DNA of 64,000 nucleotides from Algoriella xinjiangensis (GCF_900115015.1 NZ_FOUZ01000007.1:1-64000), one strand, 5' to 3'; positions 35,472 to 45,254 are shown, counted from the stretch's first letter. Notes: generated by a model from the sequence alone, not told the origin. Numbers and translations: made by a program.

Positions 35472-35498
35472 TTGGCTTAAAAACCTTTTCTATATTTG
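35472..35498 (+). promoter_or_regulatory. Promoter of accA
   Basis: TTGG (35472-35475), 15-16 base spacer, TATATTTG (35491-35498). Both elements fit the Bacteroidota consensus, 24 bases before the ATG at 35522. The placement supports that ATG over an in-frame TTG at 35504. Confidence 0.65.
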
Positions 35499-35521
35499 TT
35501 GGATTGAACAAACACTTTTGT

Positions 35522-36475
35522 ATGGAATATTTAGAATTTGAACAACCTATCAAAAATTTAGAAGAACAGTTACAAAGCTGTCAAATAGTTGGCGAAGGAA
35601 GCGGAGTTAATATCAAACAAGCTTGTGTTGAAATTGAAATTGCAATTGAAAATAAAAAGAAGGAAATCTATGGTAGTTTAACTCCATGGCAACGTGTACA
35701 ACTATCTCGTCACCCTTCTCGCCCTTATACTTTAGATTATGCTTACGCAATCACAGATAATACGTTCATCGAAATACATGGTGACAGAACATTTGCTGAT
35801 GATAAAGCAATGGTTGGTGGTATAGGAAAAATCAATGGTCAATCTTTTATGATTATTGGTCAACAAAAAGGAAAAAACACGAAAGAAAGACAATATCGTC
35901 GTTTCGGAATGTCTAATCCAGACGGTTACCGCAAAGCTTTACGTCTAATGAAATTAGCCGAAAAATTTAACATTCCTGTCTTAACTTTAGTCGACACTCC
36001 TGGTGCATATCCTGGTTTAGAAGCAGAAGAACGTGGACAAGGTGAAGCAATTGCAAAAAACATCTACGAAATGCTAAAACTAACTGTTCCTATTATCACT
36101 ATTGTTATTGGTGAAGGAGCTTCTGGTGGTGCATTAGGAATTGGTGTTGGTAACAAAGTTTTTATGTTAGAAAATACGTGGTACTCTGTAATTTCGCCAG
36201 AAAACTGTTCGACAATTTTATGGAGAAGTTGGGATTACAAAGAACAAGCAGCTTCGCAAATGAAATTAACTGGTCTTGACATGTTAGAGTTAGGATTGAT
36301 TGAAGACATTATTAAAGAACCGCTTGGAGGAGCGCATTACAAACCAGAAGTTGCGTACACTAATCTTAAAAATAAAGTGTTAGAAACGTACAATGAATTG
36401 AAAAAATTATCTCCAAAAGAATTACAAACACAACGTCAAGAACGTTTCATTAATTTCGGAGAATATTCAGGATAA
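35522..36475 (+). CDS. accA: Acetyl-CoA carboxylase carboxyltransferase alpha subunit
   Basis: 317 residues. N-terminal helical segment [15 protein letters not shown], then the carboxyltransferase crotonase-like fold with [25 protein letters not shown] and [14 protein letters not shown]. Pairs with AccD to carboxylate acetyl-CoA, the first step of fatty-acid synthesis. No accD is adjacent. Start chosen from the conserved N-terminus and the promoter distance. Confidence 0.95.
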   Translation: MEYLEFEQPIKNLEEQLQSCQIVGEGSGVNIKQACVEIEIAIENKKKEIYGSLTPWQRVQLSRHPSRPYTLDYAYAITDNTFIEIHGDRTFADDKAMVGGIGKINGQSFMIIGQQKGKNTKERQYRRFGMSNPDGYRKALRLMKLAEKFNIPVLTLVDTPGAYPGLEAEERGQGEAIAKNIYEMLKLTVPIITIVIGEGASGGALGIGVGNKVFMLENTWYSVISPENCSTILWRSWDYKEQAASQMKLTGLDMLELGLIEDIIKEPLGGAHYKPEVAYTNLKNKVLETYNELKKLSPKELQTQRQERFINFGEYSG

Positions 36476-36517
36476 TACCATTTTTACAACAATAGTTATT
36501 GTAGAATATAGCAAAAT

Positions 36518-36554
36518 AAAACGAGATATAAAATTACTTATATCTCGTTTTTTT
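36518..36554 (+). terminator. Terminator of accA
   Basis: AAACGAGATATAA (36518-36530) and TTATATCTCGTTT (36538-36550), then T run. Confidence 0.9.
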
Positions 36555-36558
36555 ATCC

Positions 36559-36566
36559 TAATTTTG
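36559..36566 (+). promoter_or_regulatory. Bacteroidota -7 box of dnaB
   Basis: TAATTTTG, exact to TAnnTTTG, 8 bases before the ATG at 36575 and just after the accA terminator, so the leader is very short. Confidence 0.5.
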
Positions 36567-36574
36567 AACCTCTT

Positions 36575-38149
36575 ATGGAACAGGCAAATTATAATCCCGA
36601 ACAATCAGCTAACATGCGCAATGTCATTGGTTTAGAGAAAGGAAAACTTCCTCCTCAAGCTGTTGATTTAGAGCAAGCTGTACTTGGTGCGATGATGATT
36701 GACAAAAAAGGTTTAGATGAAGTAATCGACATTTTAACACCTCAAGTTTTTTATCGTCCAGAACACCAAGCGATTTATACTGTTATTCAAAAATTATTTA
36801 ATGATTCAGAACCAATTGATTTATTAACGGTTTCGAATGAATTAAAAAGTGAAGGAAAACTAGATCGTGTTGGTGGAGATTATTACTTGATTCAATTAAC
36901 GCAGAAAATATCTTCTTCTGCTCATATCGAATATTATGCACGTGTAATACAAGAAAAATATATTTTACGTCGATTAATCGAAATATCAAACCAAGTTATC
37001 GAAAAATCTTACGATGATACGGCAGATGTTTTTGATTTATTAGACTATTCAGAAAGTAAATTATTCGAAATTACCGAAGGCGGAATAAAACGTAGTTATT
37101 CCGAAGCAAAAACTTTGGTAACCGAAGCCATCGATAAAATTAAAGCACAGTCTACCAAAGAAGGTATGAGTGGTTTAGCTTCTGGTTTTACGGAAATTGA
37201 TAAAATTACAGCTGGTTGGCAAGAATCCGATTTGATTATTTTAGCCGCTCGTCCTGGTATGGGAAAAACAGCGTTTATCTTATCTATGGCAAAAAATATG
37301 GCTGTAGATCGTGATATTCCTGTTGCGGTATTTTCGTTAGAGATGTCTTCTGTTCAGCTAATTACACGTATGATTTCGGGTGAAACCGGAATTCCTGGTG
37401 AAAAATTGCGTAAAGCGAAATTAGCCGATCACGAATGGAAACAACTTTATACAAAGGTAAAAGGTTTAGAAAATGCACCATTATATATTGACGACACGCC
37501 TGCCCTATCAATTTTTGATTTAAGAGCAAAAGCACGTCGTTTAGTTTCTCAGCATGGTGTAAAAATGATTTTGATTGACTACTTGCAGTTAATGACTGCG
37601 GGTGGAAAAGCAAATGGTAATCGTGAACAAGAAATCTCGATGATTTCGCGATCATTAAAAGCAATCGCAAAAGAATTAAGCATTCCCGTTATTGCATTAT
37701 CGCAGCTATCTCGTTCGGTAGAAACACGTGGAGGAAGCAAAAGACCTTTACTTTCGGATTTACGTGAATCTGGAGCCATTGAACAAGATGCAGATATCGT
37801 TTCATTTATTTATCGTCCAGAATATTATAAATTAGAATATTGGGACGATGACAACATACCATGTGCTGGTCAAGCAGAATTTATTATTGCAAAACACCGT
37901 AATGGTGCGTTAGAAAATGTACGATTACGCTTTATTAACGAACAAGCAAAATTTACAGATTTAGAACCAACTTACGGAAGCGATTTTGAAATTCAAAGTT
38001 CGATGAATAATGGTCAAAACAACCAAAATTCTCCAAGTGAAATTAGTAGTTCTATGAATTTAGCTGCAATAAATCCTTCGGATGCGTTTGGAGATATGGG
38101 CGAATTTACAAGTGCAATGAACAATGATGATGATAATCTTCCATTCTAA
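36575..38149 (+). CDS. dnaB: Replicative DNA helicase
   Basis: 524 residues. N-terminal primase-interacting domain (about 25-125), linker, RecA-like C-terminal domain with Walker A ARPGMGKT (225-232, K231), Walker B LIDYLQL and the arginine-finger region DLRESGAIEQDAD. Unwinds DNA at the replication fork as a hexamer. A low-complexity polar tail (about 465-524) is longer than in E. coli. No intein. Confidence 0.95.
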   Translation: MEQANYNPEQSANMRNVIGLEKGKLPPQAVDLEQAVLGAMMIDKKGLDEVIDILTPQVFYRPEHQAIYTVIQKLFNDSEPIDLLTVSNELKSEGKLDRVGGDYYLIQLTQKISSSAHIEYYARVIQEKYILRRLIEISNQVIEKSYDDTADVFDLLDYSESKLFEITEGGIKRSYSEAKTLVTEAIDKIKAQSTKEGMSGLASGFTEIDKITAGWQESDLIILAARPGMGKTAFILSMAKNMAVDRDIPVAVFSLEMSSVQLITRMISGETGIPGEKLRKAKLADHEWKQLYTKVKGLENAPLYIDDTPALSIFDLRAKARRLVSQHGVKMILIDYLQLMTAGGKANGNREQEISMISRSLKAIAKELSIPVIALSQLSRSVETRGGSKRPLLSDLRESGAIEQDADIVSFIYRPEYYKLEYWDDDNIPCAGQAEFIIAKHRNGALENVRLRFINEQAKFTDLEPTYGSDFEIQSSMNNGQNNQNSPSEISSSMNLAAINPSDAFGDMGEFTSAMNNDDDNLPF

Positions 38150-38176
38150 TCAAATAAATTTTATTTAAAATATATC

Positions 38177-38210
38177 AAAAAAGGAATTGAACGCTCAATT
38201 CCTTTTTTTT
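38177..38210 (+). terminator. Terminator of dnaB
   Basis: AAAAGGAATTGA (38179-38190), ACGC, TCAATTCCTTTT (38195-38206), T run. Confidence 0.9.
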
Positions 38211-38328
38211 ATCTCTAATTATCTAAACAATCAATCAATTCTTCAATTAAGATTAGTTTTATTTATATCAAAAGCTTTTTTAGGAACAAGAATTGCTACA
38301 AATTTGTAATATAAAATATAAGTCAAAA

Positions 38329-39702
38329 ATGGCAAGTTCAATCAGAACATTAAATCCTGCTACAGGAAAAATAGAAAAAGAATTTCAAGCCTATACAAGC
38401 GAAGAAATTAATCAATATATAGACGACGCACACAATTTATATCAATCTTGGAGATTTGAATCTTTCGAAAATCGTAAAGCCGTAATGAAACGTGTTGCAA
38501 ACGAAATGCGCAAACAAAAAGCGCGTTTAGCAGCATTAATTACAACGGAAATGGGAAAACCATTACACGAAAGCGAAATCGAAATTGAATACAGTGCAAA
38601 TATCATCGATTATTATGCAGACAATGCCGAAGAATTTTTGGCTGATGTTACCTTAGATACAGAGAAAGGAACGGCTTATGTGGTTTCGGAACCAATTGGT
38701 GTTTTATTAGGTGTTATGCCTTGGAATTTTCCTTTTTCTCAAATCGCTCGTTTTGCTGGACCGCACATTATGGCTGGTAATACAGTTGTTTTAAAAACGG
38801 CTTCTAATATTCCTCAATGCGGTATTGCATTCGAAGAAATGTTTATCGCAGCAGGCGCGCCAAAAGGTGTTTACAAAAACTTATTGGTTGCTGGTAAAGA
38901 CACCGATTCTATCGTAGAAAATCCAAAAATTGTAGGTGTTTCTTTAACTGGTTCTGAAGCCGCAGGTGCTTTAGTGGCAAGTTTAGCTGGAAAAAATATA
39001 AAACCTTCTGTTTTAGAATTAGGTGGATCAGATCCGATGATTGTTTTAGACGATGCTGATATCGAAAAAGTAATGAATGGTACAATTAATGGTCGTTTAC
39101 GCAATGCTGGACAAGCATGTACTTCATCTAAACGTATTATTGTACAAGAAGGTATTTACGATGAATATTTAAAGCAAATTACGGCTTATGTAAATAACAT
39201 GAAAGTTGGTGATCCTACGCAAGCAGATACAAATATGGGACCTGTAAGTTCGGAAAGTGCTTTAGAAAAATTACTTGATCAAATTAATCAATCAGTAGAA
39301 AAAGGAGCGGAAATTATTTCTGGAGGAAAACGTATTGATCGTGATGGTTTCTTTTTAGAACCAACAATTTTAACAGAAATAGAACCAGGAATGAAAGCCT
39401 ATGACGAAGAAATTTTTGGTCCAGTTGTTTGTATTTGGAAAGTTAAAGATGCCGAAGAAGCATTAAAAATTGCAAATGACACGCCTTTTGGTTTAGGTGC
39501 ATCTATTTATACTGAAAATGTAGAATATGCGCAAAAATTGGCTCGTAGAGTAGATTCGGGAATGGTTTATGTGAACAAACAAGTTTCATCTAGCCCAGAA
39601 TTGCCTTTCGGAGGAACAAAACATTCTGGTTACGGACGAGAACTTTCTAAAGCTGGAATTTTAGAGTTTTTAAATAAAAAATTAGTGATGATTGCAAAAT
39701 AA
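38329..39702 (+). CDS. NAD(P)-dependent succinate-semialdehyde dehydrogenase
   Basis: 457 residues of the aldehyde dehydrogenase superfamily. VMPWNFPFSQIARFAGP (substrate/cofactor cleft), general base E in LELGGSDPMIV, catalytic cysteine in GQACTSSKR. The short length and MASSIRTLNPATGKI start fit the GabD/YneI-like group. I start at 38329; 12 codons upstream are not conserved. Substrate assignment is by family only. Confidence 0.85.
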   Translation: MASSIRTLNPATGKIEKEFQAYTSEEINQYIDDAHNLYQSWRFESFENRKAVMKRVANEMRKQKARLAALITTEMGKPLHESEIEIEYSANIIDYYADNAEEFLADVTLDTEKGTAYVVSEPIGVLLGVMPWNFPFSQIARFAGPHIMAGNTVVLKTASNIPQCGIAFEEMFIAAGAPKGVYKNLLVAGKDTDSIVENPKIVGVSLTGSEAAGALVASLAGKNIKPSVLELGGSDPMIVLDDADIEKVMNGTINGRLRNAGQACTSSKRIIVQEGIYDEYLKQITAYVNNMKVGDPTQADTNMGPVSSESALEKLLDQINQSVEKGAEIISGGKRIDRDGFFLEPTILTEIEPGMKAYDEEIFGPVVCIWKVKDAEEALKIANDTPFGLGASIYTENVEYAQKLARRVDSGMVYVNKQVSSSPELPFGGTKHSGYGRELSKAGILEFLNKKLVMIAK

Positions 39703-39735
39703 ATGATTGCAATTAAGTCAAGAAATATTTCCAAT

Positions 39736-39769
39736 AAAAAAGTGCAACTAAATTAGTTGCACTTTTTTA
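39736..39769. terminator. Shared terminator, aldehyde dehydrogenase / haemoglobin genes
   Basis: AAGTGCAACTA (39740-39750), AAT, TAGTTGCACTT (39754-39764) with A and T runs on both sides. Confidence 0.9.
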
Positions 39770-40165
39770 TTGAATAATTCGTTTATTTTGATCCATTTGA
39801 TCGATTTTGAAAAGAATCAAATCGCGCATAATTTTTGCTCTATTTTTAGCTTCTTTCGCTATTTCTCCTTCAAAATTTTCATCAATAATACCATTCCATA
39901 ATTCAATCCAACGATCAAAATGATGTGGCATTAACTTTTCTTTTTTACTTAAATTAAGATGTTTTCGCATTGGCCAACCTTCAAAAGTTGCTTTACCTAA
40001 CAAGACCGTTTCCCAAAACTGAATCATGTGTGGTAAATGTTCGTTCCAATTTACATTTGCAACATCCGAAAAGAAATAACCAATTACATCATCTTTTTGC
40101 ACTTTATCGTAAAATGTATTTACCAATAATGCAACATCTTGTGAAGTTTCGATATCTTTTTTCAT
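39767..40165 (-). CDS. Group III truncated haemoglobin
   Basis: 132 residues. LLVNTFYDKVQKDDVIGYFF opens the 2-on-2 globin fold; HLPHMIQFWETVLLG and MRKHLNL carry the haem-pocket residues, with H in MPHHFDRW. Group III globins bind O2 or NO in the cytoplasm. Divergent from rbfA by 95 bases. Confidence 0.85.
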   Translation of the reverse strand: MKKDIETSQDVALLVNTFYDKVQKDDVIGYFFSDVANVNWNEHLPHMIQFWETVLLGKATFEGWPMRKHLNLSKKEKLMPHHFDRWIELWNGIIDENFEGEIAKEAKNRAKIMRDLILFKIDQMDQNKRIIQ

Positions 40166-40260
40166 CCAAGCAAATTTACAAAGAACTTAATTCAAAAAAT
40201 CAATGTTTTTAATCACGAAAAAATGCAGTAATTTTACAGACTTAATAAATTAATAAAATT

Positions 40261-40620
40261 TTGGATAGCAATAGACAACAAAAAGTAAGTAAATTATTTC
40301 AAGAAGAATTAGCCGAAGCTTTTAGAAAATGGGGAGTTAAAGAGTTTCCTGGAAATTTGATTAGTGTAACAGAAGTTAAAGTAACACCAGATTTAGGAGT
40401 TTCTAAAGTTTATGTAAGTATTTTTCCAAGTACAAGAAAAGACGAAATTTTTAAGGAGATTAGAGTTAATACACCATTATTTAGAGGAATTTTATCAAAA
40501 AGTGCTTCAAAACAAATGCGTATTACACCAGAATTAGTTTTTATTTTGGACAATTCTTTAGATGAAATTGATAAAATAGACAAAGCTTTAAAAGGCGAAG
40601 GAAATAATCCTATTTTGTAA
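40261..40620 (+). CDS. rbfA: Ribosome-binding factor A
   Basis: 119 residues with the KH-like RbfA fold. It assists 30S maturation. The start is TTG at 40261: the translated MDSNRQQKVSKLFQEELAE matches the conserved RbfA N-terminus, and there is no ATG upstream in frame. It overlaps the permease start by one base (TAATG), so the two genes are coupled. Confidence 0.9.
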   Translation: MDSNRQQKVSKLFQEELAEAFRKWGVKEFPGNLISVTEVKVTPDLGVSKVYVSIFPSTRKDEIFKEIRVNTPLFRGILSKSASKQMRITPELVFILDNSLDEIDKIDKALKGEGNNPIL

Positions 40621-41804
40621 TGAAAAACATTTCTCTTTACATTGCTAAACGCTACATTTTTTCTAAAACAAACACAAATGCTGTAAATATTATTACATCT
40701 ATTGCGGTTTGTGCAATTTTAGTAGCAACTGCCGCATTATTTATTATTCTGTCGGTTTTTTCGGGTTTAGAAAAAATGAACCTGAAATATTATAGCAATG
40801 TAAATCCTGAAATTAAAATATCGCCTGCAAAAGGTAAAGTTTTAGACAGCACGACTTTTATCGTAGATGTTTTAAAACAACAAAAAGATGTAAAAGCTTT
40901 TTCTAAAGTTATTGAAGAAAAAGTCTATATCGATTATCGCGGAAAGCAAGATATTGCCTATTTAAAAGGTGTTGACGAGAACTTTACAAAAGTTACACGT
41001 TTAGACACTGTGATTTATGGTGGACAATATTTAGATTTTAATCGTGATGATAATTTTATCGTTTCGAACGGAATTGCAGAACGTTTACAATTGTACATTG
41101 ACCCAATTACGCCAGCAGATTTGATGATGCCAAAAGCAGGAACTGGTCTGATAAAGCAAGAAAGCGATGCTTTTACGCAAAAAGATGCGTATAGTATTGG
41201 TGTTTTTATGTTGAATGAACAATATGATAAACATATTTTTACGACTTTAAATTTAGCACAAGAATTACTTCAGTTAAAAGACAATCAATCTTATTCGATT
41301 GAGGTAAAAACAACTGGAAAAAAATCGTTAAATGAAGTTAAAAACGAACTAAAAAAAGCACTTGGTAATCAGTATAAAATAGAAACGCGTCAAGATTTAG
41401 ATTCAGCTTTTTTGAAAGTGATGAATATGGAAAATTTGATTAGTTATCTTATTTTTACATTGGTTATTATCATTGCTTGTTTCAATTTGGCAGGAACTAT
41501 AATTGTTATCATTTTAGATAAAACGAAAGAAATACAAACGATGAAAAGTTTTGGTTTAACACGTCAAAACATCAGAAATATATTCTTTTTTACAGGTTTA
41601 ATTATTACAAGTATTGCCATGTTTACGGGCTTATTAATAGCTTCTGTAATTGGTTTATTACAAATGAATTTTGGTTTGGTAATGGCTTCAGAAACCATTC
41701 CATTTCCGTTTTTATTCTCTATAGAGAATTTTATAACCGTTATTTTAACCGTTTTAGGACTTGGTGCTTTTGTATCGTGGTTAATGTCGAGACAAGTAAA
41801 ATAG
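40620..41804 (+). CDS. FtsX/LolE-type ABC transporter permease
   Basis: 394 residues. One N-terminal membrane helix (about 22-48), a large periplasmic MacB-PCD-like domain (50-270), then three helices (about 278-300, 320-345, 365-388) of the FtsX domain. The LolC/E order is matched. It needs a separate ATPase, which is not adjacent. Likely moves lipoproteins from the inner membrane. The pairing with rbfA is common in flavobacteria. Confidence 0.85.
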   Translation: MKNISLYIAKRYIFSKTNTNAVNIITSIAVCAILVATAALFIILSVFSGLEKMNLKYYSNVNPEIKISPAKGKVLDSTTFIVDVLKQQKDVKAFSKVIEEKVYIDYRGKQDIAYLKGVDENFTKVTRLDTVIYGGQYLDFNRDDNFIVSNGIAERLQLYIDPITPADLMMPKAGTGLIKQESDAFTQKDAYSIGVFMLNEQYDKHIFTTLNLAQELLQLKDNQSYSIEVKTTGKKSLNEVKNELKKALGNQYKIETRQDLDSAFLKVMNMENLISYLIFTLVIIIACFNLAGTIIVIILDKTKEIQTMKSFGLTRQNIRNIFFFTGLIITSIAMFTGLLIASVIGLLQMNFGLVMASETIPFPFLFSIENFITVILTVLGLGAFVSWLMSRQVK

Positions 41805-41819
41805 TAAAAAATATAGCAT

Positions 41820-41851
41820 AAAAAAGCCTCACAAATTGTGAGGCTTTTTTA
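41820..41851. terminator. Shared terminator, permease / outer-membrane barrel genes
   Basis: AAAAAGCCTCACAA (41821-41834) against TTGTGAGGCTTTTT, T and A runs both sides. Confidence 0.9.
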
Positions 41852-41854
41852 TGT

Positions 41855-43678
41855 TTAATCCCAGCGATTCCAACGAATATAAGTTGGTTTACTAAAATCA
41901 AAATCCATCATTTGATAATCGCGGTTATCTATTAAATTCGTTTTTATCATATTATCTCCATTACCCGGAATAGTTGGATAATAAGACAACGAGAAACGTA
42001 TATTGTTAAATACAAAATAATCATTCGTTAACATTACACCCAAGCTAAAACGTGTATAAACAGGATTACTATTAAAAATAAACTTCTTATTATCTCCAAT
42101 AATTCCGACCATTGTATTCAGAAATGGAGAAATACGGAAACCTAAAAATTTGTAAGGTGTATAAGATTGCAATTGATACTCAAACATTAATTTTTGCTCA
42201 CCAATTAAACTTCTATCCGAGCGAAAACCAGCCATTCCTAAATAATCATGTTCATGAAGTGATAATTGATCAGCAGGCGAATCCAAGCGATCATGGCCTA
42301 ATAAATAGTTCATTTTTGCAAAATTTCTGAAATGCCAACTTCCCAAAGTTATCAATTTTGACATGTATTGCGCTTCTACAGAAAGTGTTTTTTGTTCGAA
42401 TTTACTTTTATTAAAAAATCCTCCAAACTCTGTACTAAGTCCCCAAAAACCAGTGTTTATAAAACCACCAATAGATGCTTTTCCGCCTACATAATAGCGA
42501 TTACTTTGCCTGATATGTTGTTGACCAAAAGTTAATCCGAATGATTTTCCTATCGCAATATCTTCGTCAATATCATAATTAAAAATATATCTTGTTTTGA
42601 CATAACGTCGCGACGAAATACCAATTCCGACCATATAATTTGTTTGATCTGAGAAAAAATGAACGGGATCATTTTCTTCTGTTGGCGTTTCTTTATAAGT
42701 ACGATCATAAAAACGCGCAGAAACTATAAAATTTGTAATATTTTCTGAGCGATGATCGTCAATTCTAAAAGCTCGTGCCAACCAATAATCTTGGTAATTG
42801 TACTTAAAATTATTATTAACCAAAATAGGTTTTTGAAAGTCTAACGAATCTCTAAAAAAGACTTGTCCAACCGAAACTCCTCCAGCATAATGCGCCAAAG
42901 GCGAATAAAAAGGACGTATAAAACTAATTGACTTTGTATAATGATCGTCTTCATTTTTAAAATAACGAACATTTCCTTGAATACGAGATTTTAAAATATT
43001 TGGAACAGTGTAACTAAATTGATACAACGAATTTCCGGTTTGATAATTATGACGATAACGGTTATCCATCACATGCCCAATACCTAGAAAATTTCGTTCT
43101 CTGACGCGCAAACCAATCTTAGAACTAGATGCGGAACCAGTAATATACATACTCCACGAATCAATCGAATTAACATATAAATCAATAGAATCATTGCCAA
43201 CGGGCTGACCAACAATTTCTACTCGACGAATAGAACGATTGGTACGAATTAAACGTTCGGACTCCGAAACCTTAACCGAATCGTATCGATCACCTGATTT
43301 AAAAAGTACATTTTGACGAAGCACAAATGGTTTCGATTTTCCGTGCAATGTATTACCCGCACGCTCAATCCATTTTTCTGGTTTCTGCGTAGTATCATTT
43401 AATGAATAACCAAAAGGATCTTGTGTTTTGTAATGAATATTTCTGATAATTTTTCCTTCAAAAAGATCTTCTTGGCGAGAACTTGTCTGTATTGGAAAAG
43501 TTGTTTTCTTTTTTTTGAAGAGAATTCGTTCATAAAATTTCCTGAAATTAGTATGCTCTTTCGACTTAATTTTAATCGTGTCAATTTTAACACTATCAAT
43601 TTGAGCACTTAAGGATGTTGGTGTACTTAAAAAAAAGACACCGAAAAAAAATAATATGAATATTTTAGTTGCTTGCAC
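41855..43678 (-). CDS. Outer-membrane protein of the BamA/POTRA-barrel type
   Basis: 607 residues. Signal peptide to about 25 (TSLSAQ), a basic linker, a POTRA-like segment (about 110-165: RSIRRVEIVGQPVGNDSIDLYVNSIDS), then a beta-barrel rich in alternating aromatic residues to the C-terminus. It is shorter than BamA and has one POTRA, so it may be a TamA-like or lipid-transfer relative. Function unknown. It is nine bases downstream of the NlpC/P60 gene. Confidence 0.75.
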   Translation of the reverse strand: MQATKIFILFFFGVFFLSTPTSLSAQIDSVKIDTIKIKSKEHTNFRKFYERILFKKKKTTFPIQTSSRQEDLFEGKIIRNIHYKTQDPFGYSLNDTTQKPEKWIERAGNTLHGKSKPFVLRQNVLFKSGDRYDSVKVSESERLIRTNRSIRRVEIVGQPVGNDSIDLYVNSIDSWSMYITGSASSSKIGLRVRERNFLGIGHVMDNRYRHNYQTGNSLYQFSYTVPNILKSRIQGNVRYFKNEDDHYTKSISFIRPFYSPLAHYAGGVSVGQVFFRDSLDFQKPILVNNNFKYNYQDYWLARAFRIDDHRSENITNFIVSARFYDRTYKETPTEENDPVHFFSDQTNYMVGIGISSRRYVKTRYIFNYDIDEDIAIGKSFGLTFGQQHIRQSNRYYVGGKASIGGFINTGFWGLSTEFGGFFNKSKFEQKTLSVEAQYMSKLITLGSWHFRNFAKMNYLLGHDRLDSPADQLSLHEHDYLGMAGFRSDRSLIGEQKLMFEYQLQSYTPYKFLGFRISPFLNTMVGIIGDNKKFIFNSNPVYTRFSLGVMLTNDYFVFNNIRFSLSYYPTIPGNGDNMIKTNLIDNRDYQMMDFDFSKPTYIRWNRWD

Positions 43679-43686
43679 GCTTCAAT

Positions 43687-44253
43687 TTATAAAAGTCTTA
43701 CGGCTTTTACAAATCTAGTTTTCCAATAATTTTCATCAAGCGACGAAATCATCACTCCTTTTGAGGTTGAAGAATGTATAAAATTGATTGAGCCATTGTT
43801 GTTTATGCTCTCTACAATCCCTACGTGCGATATTGAATTACCTGAAGTATTAAAAAAAATTAAATCTCCAATTTTAACATTTTCCACTTTAATTTCTGAT
43901 CCATAACCAGCTTGATCGCTTGATTTACGTGGCAATTCTAAATTAAGTTCTTTAAAACTGACATAAACCAATCCCGAACAATCGAAACCTGTATTGGTTG
44001 TTCCGCCATATTTGTATGGTGTTCCTAAATATGATTTTGCTGTTTTTACCATTTTATTGACATCACGAGAAGCCGTCATATCTGTATTTTTAGAATGGTA
44101 AACCTCCGAAGTATCATTAGATTTTGCTTTGTGAGATGAAGTGTAGACTTTTTTTGAGCCAACTTTTTTATAAGATGATACTTTGTTACTGCCACAAGAA
44201 GTTAACAATAAACCGCCTACCAAAATTACTGCTGTATAAAAATTTGTCTTCAT
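43687..44253 (-). CDS. NlpC/P60 (C40) cell-wall hydrolase lipoprotein
   Basis: 188 residues. Lipobox with C20 (LLTSC), a basic linker, then the C40 domain: C92 in TGFDCSGLVY, H143 in ISHVGIV and a third catalytic H160 in FIHSS. Cleaves peptide stems of peptidoglycan in the periplasm. Transcribed with the barrel-protein gene downstream; the ECF sigma gene lies 47 bases upstream. Confidence 0.9.
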   Translation of the reverse strand: MKTNFYTAVILVGGLLLTSCGSNKVSSYKKVGSKKVYTSSHKAKSNDTSEVYHSKNTDMTASRDVNKMVKTAKSYLGTPYKYGGTTNTGFDCSGLVYVSFKELNLELPRKSSDQAGYGSEIKVENVKIGDLIFFNTSGNSISHVGIVESINNNGSINFIHSSTSKGVMISSLDENYWKTRFVKAVRLL

Positions 44254-44300
44254 TTGTACTCGATTTGAAAAGCTCTACAGTTTTTTAACGCTTAAAATTA

Positions 44301-44843
44301 CTAAATATTATTTTGCATAATCTCCATTAACAATTGTTTGGCACGTAACAAGCGAACTTTAACATTTGGAAGAGTTAAATTAAGTTCTTCTGCAATCTCT
44401 TTATACGTTTTATCTTCGATATAACGCAACTCAATAATCTTTTGATAAGGATCTCTCAACTTCGCAATTGCTTTGTTAAGCTTATCATTATCTTGCTTTA
44501 AAATCAAATATTCTTCTGGCGAAGGTTGATCCTCTAAAATTTCTAGTAAATTAGTTTCATCATCAATAGAAATGCTAAGTTTTGGCGATTTCCTGATATG
44601 ATCAATCATTGTATTGTGTGCGATAGAAATAACCCAAGTTGTAAAATCAAAATCTTCGTTATACAATTTTAGTTTTGTAAAAACCTTTGTAAACGTTTCT
44701 ATGGCTACATCTTCTGCTTCTTCTTCGTTTCTTATTTTTCCATAAACATAATTATATACTTTGTTCCACAAAAGCTCTATCACTGCATTCTGAGCATTTC
44801 GTTTTCCTTTTCTAGCTTCTAAAATTATGTTTTCTAATGTCAT
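44301..44843 (-). CDS. RNA polymerase ECF-type sigma factor
   Basis: 180 residues with region 2 (about 20-90: NKVYNYVYGKIRNEEEAEDVAIETFTKVF ... FTTWVISIAHNTMIDHIRK) and region 4 (about 120-178: YQKIIELRYIEDKTYKEIAEEL). I start at ATG 44843; a GTG four codons upstream is possible. No anti-sigma gene is adjacent, so its signal is unknown. The following envelope genes may be targets. Confidence 0.85.
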   Translation of the reverse strand: MTLENIILEARKGKRNAQNAVIELLWNKVYNYVYGKIRNEEEAEDVAIETFTKVFTKLKLYNEDFDFTTWVISIAHNTMIDHIRKSPKLSISIDDETNLLEILEDQPSPEEYLILKQDNDKLNKAIAKLRDPYQKIIELRYIEDKTYKEIAEELNLTLPNVKVRLLRAKQLLMEIMQNNI

Positions 44844-44884
44844 TTTATAACTCACTTACTATAAATATAGCAAATTAATACATA

Positions 44885-44916
44885 TAAAAAAAGCTTCAAT
44901 ATAACTATTGAAGCTT
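44885..44916 (-). terminator. Terminator of the tRNA-Gln cluster
   Basis: AAGCTTCAAT (44891-44900), ATAACT, ATTGAAGCTT (44907-44916); minus strand continues into a T run. It separates the tRNAs from the sigma gene. Confidence 0.85.
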
Positions 44917-44923
44917 AAAATCG

Positions 44924-44994
44924 TAGACCCACAGGGATTCGAACCCCGACTGACGGCACCAAAAACCGATGTGCTACCGTTACACCATGAGTCT
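44924..44994 (-). tRNA. tRNA-Gln (UUG), copy 3
   Basis: 71 bases. Acceptor AGACTCA/TGGGTCT, D-arm with GGTA loop, anticodon loop TTTTGGT (anticodon TTG), T-loop TTCGAAT. CCA is not encoded. Identical to the other two copies. Confidence 0.93.
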
Positions 44995-45029
44995 GTCCAT
45001 GATTTATATAAATTGAAAGAAAAAAATTG

Positions 45030-45100
45030 TAGACCCACAGGGATTCGAACCCCGACTGACGGCACCAAAAACCGATGTGCTACCGTTACACCATGAGTCT
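45030..45100 (-). tRNA. tRNA-Gln (UUG), copy 2
   Basis: Same 71-base sequence; anticodon TTG. Confidence 0.93.
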
Positions 45101-45183
45101 GACTAAATTTTTATTTCAATTGCAACATTATCATTTCAGATAAATAGATTTAATAATTACTTATTAAAAATTAAGACTTTTTG

Positions 45184-45254
45184 TAGACCCACAGGGATTC
45201 GAACCCCGACTGACGGCACCAAAAACCGATGTGCTACCGTTACACCATGAGTCT
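45184..45254 (-). tRNA. tRNA-Gln (UUG), copy 1
   Basis: Same 71-base sequence; first of the cluster in the direction of transcription. Confidence 0.93.
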
